NCBI RefSeq assembly: GCF_041296385.1
Contig: NC_091017.1
Location: 77,766,555 to 77,830,554 of the forward strand
Length of the DNA: 64,000 nucleotides
Reading direction: 5' to 3'
Source of the DNA: Aphelocoma coerulescens
Lineage: Eukaryota > Chordata > Aves > Passeriformes > Corvidae
Part shown: positions 56,370 to 64,000 of the stretch, piece after piece
How positions within the stretch are numbered: the first letter of the stretch is position 1
Layout: every line of letters begins with the position of its first letter
Made by a program: the position numbers and the translations under genes
The notes under the pieces: model-generated
Seen by the model: only the letters and a program-made list of their open reading frames with translations
What the model was told of the DNA's origin: nothing
Databases searched by the model: none

Positions 56370-57293
56370 TCTGGGGACAGCGGGGACAGCGGGGACAGGG
56401 GGGACAGGGGGGACAGGGGGGGACAGGGGGGACTGCGGGGACAGCGGGGACGGGGGGGACAGCGGGGATAGGGGGGACAGGGGGGACAGGGGGGGACAGC
56501 GGGGACAGGGGGGACAGGGGGGGGCAGGGGGGACAGGGGGGACGGGGGGGACAGGGGGACAGGGGGGGGACAGCGGGGACAGGGGGGACAGGGGGGGACA
56601 GGGGGGACAGGGGGGACAGCGGGGACAGCGGGGACAGGGGGACAGGGGGACAGGGGGGACAGCGAGGACAGGGGGACAGGGGGGACAGGGGGACAGCGGG
56701 GACAGGGGGACAGCGGGGACAGGGGGGACAGCAGGGACAGGGGGGACAGGCGGGACAGGGGGGACGGGGGGACAGTGAGGACGGGGGGACAGGGGGGACA
56801 GAGGGGACAGGGGGGACAGGGGGACAGGGGGACAGCGGGGACAGTGAGGACAGTGAGGACGGGGGGGACGGGGGGGACGGGGGGGGACGGGGGGGACAGT
56901 GAGGACAGTGAGGACCGGGGTGACAGCGGGGACAGGGGGGACAGGGGGGACAGGGGGGGACAGAGGGGACAGGGGGACAGGGGGGGACAGCGGGGACAGG
57001 GGGACAGTGAGGACAGCGGGGACAGGGGGGGACGGGGGGGACAGGGGGACAGCGGGGACAGCGGGGACAGCAGGGACAGGGGGGACAGGCGGGACAGGGG
57101 GGACGGGGGGACAGCGGGGACAGCGGGGACAGGGGGGACAGGGGGGGGCAGGGGGGACAGCGGGGACAGGGGGGACAGGGGGGACAGGGGGGGACAGCGG
57201 GGACAGGGGGGACAGGGGGGACAGGGGGGGACAGCGGGGACAGGGGGGACAGGGGGGACAGGGGGACAGCGGGGACAGTGAGGACAGTGAGGA

Positions 57294-57325
<32 letters not shown>

Positions 57326-58165
57326 GGGACAGTGAGGACAGTGAGGACCGGGGTGACAGCGGGGACAGGGGGGACAGGAGGGACAGGGGGGACAGAGGGG
57401 ACAGGGGGACAGGGGGGGACGGGGGGGACAGGGGGACAGCGGGGACAGCGGGGACAGCAGGGACAGGGGGGGACAGCGGGGACAGAGGGGACAGCAGGGA
57501 CAGGGGGGACAGGCGGGACAGGGGGGACGGGGGGACAGCGGGGACAGCGGGGACAGAGGGGACAGCGGGGACAGGGGGGACAGGGGGACGGGGGGACAGG
57601 GGGGACAGCGGGGACAGGGGGGACAGGGGGGACAGGGGGACAGCGGGGACAGGGGGGGACAGGGGGGACAGCGGGGACAGCGGGGACAGGGGGACAGCGG
57701 GGACAGCGGGGACAGCGGGGACGGGGGGGACAGGGGGGGACAGGGGGGGACGGGCGGGACATGGGGACAGGGGGGACAGCGGGGACAGGGGGGACAGGGG
57801 GGACAGGCGGGACAGGGGGGACGGGGGGACAGGGGGGACAGGGAGGACGGGGGGACAGCGGGGACAGGGGGGGACAGGGGGGACAGGGGGGACGGGGGGG
57901 ACAGCGGGGACATGGGGGGACAGGGGGACAGGGGGGACAGAGGGGACAGGGGGGACAGCGGGGACAGCAGGGACAGCGGGGACGGGGGGGACAGGGGGGG
58001 ACAGGGGGGGACGGGGGGGACAGGGGGGGACAGTGAGGACAGCGGGGACAGGGGGGACAGGGGGACAGCGGGGACAGCGGGGACAGCGGGGACAGCGGGG
58101 ACAGGGGGGACAGGGGGACAGGGGGACAGGGGGACGGGGGGACAGCGGGGACAGCAGGGACAGCG
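56370..58165 (+). repeat. 1.8-kb GGGGACAGCGGGGACAGG array
   Basis: Units GGGGACAGC, GGGGGGACA, GGGGACAGT and GAGGACAG, 9-10 bp each. Extremely G-rich on the plus strand. Higher-order copies are visible: GTGAGGACCGGGGTGACAGC occurs near 56907 and 57341. Confidence 0.96.
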
Positions 58166-59320
58166 GACGGCCCCCGCCGCCTTTGTCTCAACTTGTGCCA
58201 AGGTTGGAGCGGAGCCGCCGCGGGCCGGGAGCTGCCGGTGAGTCCGCGGGGCCGCCGCGCCCCGGCCGGCCCGTGGCGTGGGGACAGCGCTGTCCCCGCT
58301 GCCACCCCCGGCACCGAGGGGACGCCGGGGCCGTGCCGGGAGTGCCCCGAGCGCGTCCCGCCGCCCGCTCGGCCACGAGCACCGGGAGGCCCCGGGGGTG
58401 CCCCGCCCGTGTCCCCAGCCCGGGGGCGGTGGCTTCCCCCGTCGGGATGGAAGCGGGGACACGGGGATTTAGGGGAGCTCTGGGCAGCGGATCCCACCCC
58501 GGGAATGGGGTGCGGGAGCCGGGAACGCTCCAGGGACACCTGGATCCCAGCAGACTCCAGGAATTCCTGGGCGGCTCCATCGCCGGAGCTGCCGTGGGCT
58601 GCGGGTGGGCGCGGGGACAGCGAGAGAGGGCACCGGCACGGAGAGGGGACACGAGGGGAGCTGGGCTGAGCCCCCAAACCCGGGCTGAGCCCCCAAACCC
58701 CGGCTGAGACCCCTCCGTTAAGCCGAGCTCATCCCCGCTCCATCCGCGGAGCGTCCCGCGGGTGTCGGAGCCACGCCGGATCCGGCTGGGAAAGGAGGGA
58801 AGAAGGCCCAGCCAGGAACGGCTCCGTTCCACGTGGAAGCGCTGGTTTTGGGGGAACTGGGTGAAATTCCGGCCTCTGGATCCGTCGCGCTGCCGCCGAG
58901 CCGGGCTTGGAGCGGCGCTGGGGACGTGCCGGGGACATCCTGGCTGGAAGAAGAGGATGGTGAGCGGAGAAACGGGAATGGGGTGGGATGGGATGAGGCG
59001 GGCGACTGCTCCGTGGTCAGGCAGCCTTTGGGACTGGATTTGGGGTGCCCATCCCGAGCGGGTGATTCCAGACCCGTCCCCATCCCGGTGGTGCCGGAGC
59101 CGCGGTGGTGCCCGGTACGATCTGGCACCGCACGTGGACGCATCCGTGCCAGCGGTACCGGGACAAGGGATGGGCCAGGAGAGACGGGATGCAGGGAATG
59201 CGGCCTGTCCGTGTGTCCTTCTCCGTGTCCGGTCGCTTCCCTCCGGCTCCGGAACCCTGCTCTGCTCCCAGAGATTCCGGCTGTGCGGTAGGTGCTGTCT
59301 GTCCCGTTCCCAGAGTCCAT
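58166..59320. other. GC-rich unique sequence, no gene identified
   Basis: A possible 5' splice site, GCTGCCG|GTGAGT, sits at 58237/58238 after GC-rich sequence that could be a first exon. Nothing downstream confirms it, and no protein family is recognised in any frame. Confidence 0.35.
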
Positions 59321-59324
59321 CCAT

Positions 59325-59585
59325 CCGTCTGTCTGCCTGTCCATCCATCCGTCCATCCATCCTCCTATTCTTGCGTTCATTCGTCCAACCCAGTGTCTGC
59401 TCCTCTGTCCTTCCATCCCTTCATCCCTTTATCCCTTCTTTGCTCCCTCCCTCCCTCCATCCATCCATCCATCCCTCCATCCATCCATCCATCCATCCAT
59501 CCATCCATCCATCCATCCATCCATCCCTCCCTCCCTCCCTCCATCCCTCCCTCCATCCATCCATCCATCCCTCCCTCCCTCCCAC
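59325..59585 (+). repeat. CCAT/CCCT tetranucleotide array
   Basis: CCATCCATCCATCCCTCCAT, the reverse complement of the GGAT arrays at 22 and 54.5 kb, but much shorter. Confidence 0.92.
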
Positions 59586-59890
59586 TCCCCATTCCAGGGT
59601 CGGAGGGGACGTGGAGGTGAATTCCAGACGGGAACGGGAGGATCCGGGCTGGGAATGGGGGCTGGCAGGTGACGGTGTTGGGTCCCAGCTGCTCCGGGCT
59701 GGTGGCCCTGGGGACACCGGTGGCTCCGGCGCATCCCGGGGGCTCTCGCGTATCCACGGAGCCGCCTCGGCTCTGAGGGTCGGGGCCGAGCTCCAGGATG
59801 TGCCCGTGACCTTTCCGTCAGGGAATGTCACCGGTGTCCGCCCACGGAGATCCCGGCGCGTCCGCCCCCGCTGTGGCTGTGCCGGCCGGG
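59586..59890. other. Spacer between arrays
   Basis: About 300 bp of unique sequence, no feature recognised. Confidence 0.4.
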
Positions 59891-59894
59891 GGCA

Positions 59895-61260
59895 GGGACA
59901 GGGAATGGGAGTGGGAGTGGGAATGGGAATGGGGAATGGGAGTGGGAATGGGAATGGGAATGGGAATGGGAATGGGAATGGGAGTGGGAGTGGGAATGGG
60001 AATGGGAATGTGAGTGGGAATGGGAATGGGAATGGGAGTGGGAGTGGGAATGGGAATGGGGACAGGGAATGGGAGTGGGAATGGGAATGGGAATGGGAGT
60101 GGGAGTGGGAATGGGATTGGGGATGGGGACAGGGACAGGGAATGGGAGTGGGGATGGGATTGGGATTGGGATTGGGAATTGGGATAGGGACAGGGACAGG
60201 GACAGGGAATGGGAGAGGGAATGGGGATGGGATTGGGATTGGGAATGGGAATGGGAATGGGAATGGGAATGGGAATGGGAATGGGAATGGGGATAGGGAC
60301 AGGGAATGGGAGTGGGGATGGGGATGGGGACAGGGAATGGGAGTGGGAGTGGGAATGGGATTGGGATTGGGATTGGGATTGGGATTGGGAATGGGAATGG
60401 GAATGGGAATGGGGATAGGGACAGGGAATGGGAGTGGGAATGGGATTGGGAATGGGGACAGGGACAGGGAATGGGAGTGGGAATGGGAGTGGGAATGGGA
60501 TTGGGGATGGGGACAGGGACAGGGACAGGGAATGGGAGTGGGAATGGGAGTGGGAATGGGATTGGGGATGGGGACAGGGAATGGGAGTGGGAATGGGAGT
60601 GGGAATGGGATTGGGGATGGGAGTGGGGATGGGGATGGGGACAGGGACAGGGACAGGGAACGGGAGTGGGAATGGGGATGGGGACAGGGAATGGGAGTGG
60701 GAGTGGGAATGGGGATGGGAATGGTGACAGGGAATGGGGATGGGAGTGGGAATGTGGGAATGGGGATGGGAATGTGGGAATGGGGATGGGGATGGGGATG
60801 GGGACAGGGAATTGGGATGGGAGTGGGAATGGGAATGGGGACAGAGACAGGGAATGGGAGTGGGAATGGGAATGGGGATGGAAGTGGGAATGGGAACAGG
60901 GACAGGGAATGGGAATAGGGATGGAGATGGGAATGGGGCAGGGATAGGGACGTGGATGGGCACAGAGGGATGGGAACAGGGATAGGGACAGAGATGAGGA
61001 CGGGGATGAGGATGGGGATGGGAATAGGAACGGGGATCGGGATATGGATGGGGAGGGACAAGGATGGGGACAGGAACAGGGACAGCGATGGGGGATAGGG
61101 ATGGGAATAGGGATGGGGATGGGAGCAGGGATAGGGAAAGGGATGGGGATGGGAACAGGGATAGGGAAAGGGATGGGGATGGGGATGGGAACAGGGATAG
61201 GGAAAGGGATGGGAACGGGAACAGGAACAGGAATAAAAATAGGAATGGGGGTGGGAAAGG
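59895..61260 (+). repeat. 1.4-kb GGGAATGGGAGTGGGAATGG array
   Basis: Hexamer-based GGGAAT, GGGAGT, GGGGAT and GGGATT units with GGGACAGG inserts, forming blocks of about 60-70 bp. The right end drifts to GGGATAGGGA. Confidence 0.95.
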
Positions 61261-61289
61261 GGCTACGGATGAGTCCAGCGATGGGAATG

Positions 61290-62640
61290 GGGTTGAGGAC
61301 AGGGACAGACCCGAGGGGGTGCCCACCACCACCAGGCGGGACCCCCCGCCCCGTCCCACCCCAAGCCCCCCACTCCACCCCAAAGCCATTTTGCCGACCC
61401 AGCACTGCCCCCATCCCCCCACCCCCACAGAGGGGGGGGGTCCCGCTCCCGGGGAGTGGGATCAGGATCAGGGAATGGGGCGGGAATGGGGCCGCGGAGC
61501 CCCTCCCTTGGGGCAGAGCCTTAATGGGGTCACGGCGGGGGCATTAACGGGGGGCAGAGGGCAGGAGCCGAGGGGCGCCGCTCGTTAAAGCCGATCGGTG
61601 CATCCCTAATCGCTATTAATTGATATTATTCCCGGGAATGAGGAGGGGTGGGGGGGGGGGGGAGGGAGAAATCCCCCCCGGAACCCTCTGGAACAGCTCC
61701 CCCCCTCCCTCCACCTCCCCGTGCCTCAGTTTCCCCCTCCCCCCCCCCCCCCCCCCCCCCGCCCCCTGCCCCAATCCACGCGTGGGGGACGCGGGGCCAC
61801 CGCGATGTCACGCTCGGGGGGGATGGGGTGACACTGCGGGGTCCCCGTGGGGTGACCCGTGGGGTGACCCGTGGGGTGACCCGTGGGGTGGCCGCGGTGC
61901 CACACGCCTGACCCGCTCCGGGGCCGGCGCTGCCCTCGAGTCCATGCCCGGCCCGGCAGGGATTTGGGGCCGCGCTGGTGGCACCGCCTCGGCGTCACCC
62001 CCCGGCCTGGGGGTGGCACCTGGCTTAGGGGTGTCCCCGCCCCGCTGCCAGCGCCCCGCGGGGCTCCACCGGCGTGTCCTGGGAATCGCTGGGAGCTGGG
62101 AAGGAGCCCCGAGCCAGCCCGGGGCTGCGGGTGTCGCTGTGGGGTGCGGGATGAGCCAGCTGGGAGCCCCCCCTTATCCCACGGGGAAGGCTCTGGGGGC
62201 ACCCCACAGCCTCTGTGCCACCCCCAGGGCCGCTAAAGCCCCCGGGGCCCGCGGCCCGAGCGGGATCAGGCGGATCCCGGCCCCATTAATCCCCCGCTGG
62301 CGCAGCCCCGGCCCCGCTGCCGGGGCTGCTTTGGGGTCGCCGCTGGGGGTGGTCCCGGTCCCCTCGCAGCCCCCGTGGCCCTGGGGAGGGACCCCGGAGT
62401 GCCCTGGGGAGGGGTCGGGGGTGCTGTGACCCCGCACGAGGTGACCCCGGCACCCCCAACCCCGCGCTGTCGCCCCGGCCGCGTCCCCGCAGCCAGGCCC
62501 GGGCGCGGGGGTGGCACCCGGGGGGCACCCGCTGGGGGGGAAAGGGGGGGCTCAGGGGGGTCCTGGCCCGGAGCCAGCCCGGGATGTCCCCGCCGTGTCC
62601 CCGCCGTGTCCCCGCCAGGCTCCGGAGAGACGCTGGGGAC
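61290..62640. other. GC-rich sequence, no gene identified
   Basis: It includes a C-run (about 61736-61760) and four 12-bp units of GTGGGGTGACCC (61849-61892). Open frames match no family I recognise. Confidence 0.4.
61519..61632. promoter_or_regulatory. Candidate homeodomain-type regulatory element
   Basis: In an otherwise GC-saturated region, CCTTAATGG (61519), GCATTAACGG (61541), CGTTAAAGC (61583) and CCTAATCGCTATTAATTGAT (61605-61624) cluster within about 110 bp. The TAAT/TTAA cores resemble homeodomain binding sites. Whether the element is conserved or functional is not shown by the sequence alone. Confidence 0.3.
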
Positions 62641-62649
62641 AGCGGGGAC

Positions 62650-63300
62650 GGCACAGCCGGGGGACACGGGAGCCCCAAATGCCCACCGAGGGGACACGGG
62701 AGCCCCAAATGCCCACCGAGGGGACACGGGACCTCCGAAACCCCACAGAAGGGACATGGGACCCCCGAACACCATCCAAGGGACACGGGACCCCCAAACC
62801 GCGGCTGAGGGGACACGGGAGCCCCAAATTCTCACCGAGGGGACACGGGAGCCCCGAAACCCCACAGAAGGGACACGGGACCCCCGAACCGCGGCTGAGG
62901 GAACACGGGACCCCCGAAACCCCATTCAGGGGACACGGGACACCCGAACCCCAACAGAAGGGACACGGGAGCCCCGAACCGCGGCTGAGGGGACACGGGA
63001 CCCCCCAAATTCTCACCGAGGGGACACGGGACCCCCGAACCCCCATTCAGGGAGACACGGGACCCCCGAAACACCATCCAGGGAACACGGGACCCCCGAA
63101 ACCCCACTAAGAGGAAACAGAACCCCCCAAATCCTGGCTGAGGGTGAATGAGACCCCCAAACCCCGGCCAAGGGGAGATGGGACCCCCCAAACCCTGTCT
63201 TGAGGGGAGACAGAACCCCTGAACCCCCACCGAGGGGAGAGAGACCCCAAAATCCCACCCGAGGGGAGATGGGACCCCTGAACCCCCACCGAGGGCAAGC
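62650..63300 (+). repeat. About 37-40-bp array, GGGACACGGGACCCCCGAAC
   Basis: Units such as GAGGGGACACGGGACCCCC, then GAACCGCGGCT or AAATTCTCACC, or GAAACCCCACAGAA. Roughly 16 units, drifting to GGGGAGATGGGACCCC at the right. Confidence 0.9.
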
Positions 63301-63558
63301 GGGGTGTCCTGGACACCCCACAAGTGATGGGGAGAGGGGCAGGAGATGGAGCAGAGGGGAACGGATGGGGAGCACCCCAAATCCATGGGGTAGCCCCGGG
63401 CTCTCCTCCCAGACCCACAGGAGCGCCCCAAATCCTTGGGGTAACCCCGTCCCCTCCTCCCAGACCCCAAATCCCAGAGCCAGAGCCACGAGGGGGATCC
63501 GCTCCCCTCATCCTGGGATCCCCCAAACCCACACGGGGCCGCGCTGGGGGTGCCCTGG

Positions 63559-63761
63559 GGCGAGAAGATTTAGGGGTGCCCCAAACCCCTTCCCGGAGCC
63601 AAAACGAGCGGGGGAGGCTCGGCGAGCTCGCCACGCCCCTGTTCCCTCCGCGATTTGGGGTCTGTGGGGTCCCCCAAAACCGCTGGGGGACACCTGGGGC
63701 GCTACTGAGGCGGGCGAGAAGATTTAGGGGTGCCCCAAACCCCTTCCCGGAGCCAAAAGGA
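63559..63761 (+). repeat. 50-bp direct repeat, 154 bp apart
   Basis: GGCGAGAAGATTTAGGGGTG, then CCCCAAACCCCTTCCCGGAG and CCAAAA occur at 63559 and 63713 with near identity; they diverge after CCAAAA. Confidence 0.9.
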
Positions 63762-63784
63762 GATTGGGGGGGGCTCGCAGAGCG

Positions 63785-64000
63785 TGGTCACCCCCACCTC
63801 GGGAGTGTCACCCCCACCTCGGGAGTGTCACCCCCACCTCGGGGCTGTCACCCCCACCTCGGGCTGTCACCCCCACTTCGGGAGTGCCATCCCCACCTCG
63901 GGAGTGTCACCCCCACTTCGGGAGTGCCACCCCCACTTCGGGGGTGTCACCCCCACCTCGGGAGTGCCATCCCCACCTCGGGAGTGTCACCCCCACCTCG
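63785..64000 (+). repeat. 20-bp array TCACCCCCACCTCGGGAGTG, continuing past the window
   Basis: About 10-11 units with GGAGTGTCA, GGGCTGTCA and GGAGTGCCA variants. It runs to the last base. Confidence 0.95.

Noticed and set aside
58193..58707. Possible first exon of a neighbouring gene such as TEX261 or VAX2
   Set aside because: Only a splice-donor-like GTGAGT was seen; no coding similarity to those genes was found in any frame.

Overview
The window is vertebrate, almost certainly bird, nuclear DNA. The evidence is CR1 LINE 3' ends scattered through it, a very GC-rich background crowded with minisatellites (typical of avian microchromosomes), and three genes whose order and orientation match human 2p13: ZNF638 (minus), PAIP2B (plus) and NAGK (minus). 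In human, MCEE and MPHOSPH10 lie between PAIP2B and NAGK; neither is visible here. The species cannot be named from sequence alone.

Layout. 1-11.2 kb is the 5' part of ZNF638: one large coding exon (2557-4186), an intron 1 holding several CR1 fragments, and a CpG-island promoter near 10.8-11.3 kb. 11.2-17.2 kb is intergenic, with a TATA-bearing start site pointing right, CR1 copies and two GC-rich minisatellites. 17.3-39.3 kb is PAIP2B: a CCAAT-rich CpG-island promoter, then three coding exons (22861-23004, 36085-36261, 39169-39225) giving a 125-residue protein that ends in a PAM2 motif. Its 13 kb second intron is almost entirely tandem repeat: a GGGAAAAA-type array, a higher-order GCTGGAAAAA array, a 14-bp satellite inside a CR1 copy, and a 33-bp satellite. 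39.4-44.9 kb is four more arrays between the convergent PAIP2B and NAGK 3' ends. 44.9-52.9 kb is a complete ten-exon NAGK gene (343 residues), with four of its introns carrying their own arrays. 53-64 kb is a NAGK promoter followed by further minisatellites and no recognisable gene.

The genes are functionally independent: an RNA/DNA-binding nuclear protein, a translational repressor that binds poly(A)-binding protein, and an amino-sugar salvage kinase. The many long open frames across the arrays are by-products of repeats lacking stop triplets and are not genes. The most notable observations are repeats that have taken up known sequence: a 14-bp satellite grown inside a CR1 element, a 3'-end array that carries copies of the last NAGK codons, and a 281-bp tandem duplication that copied the first part of PAIP2B exon 3.
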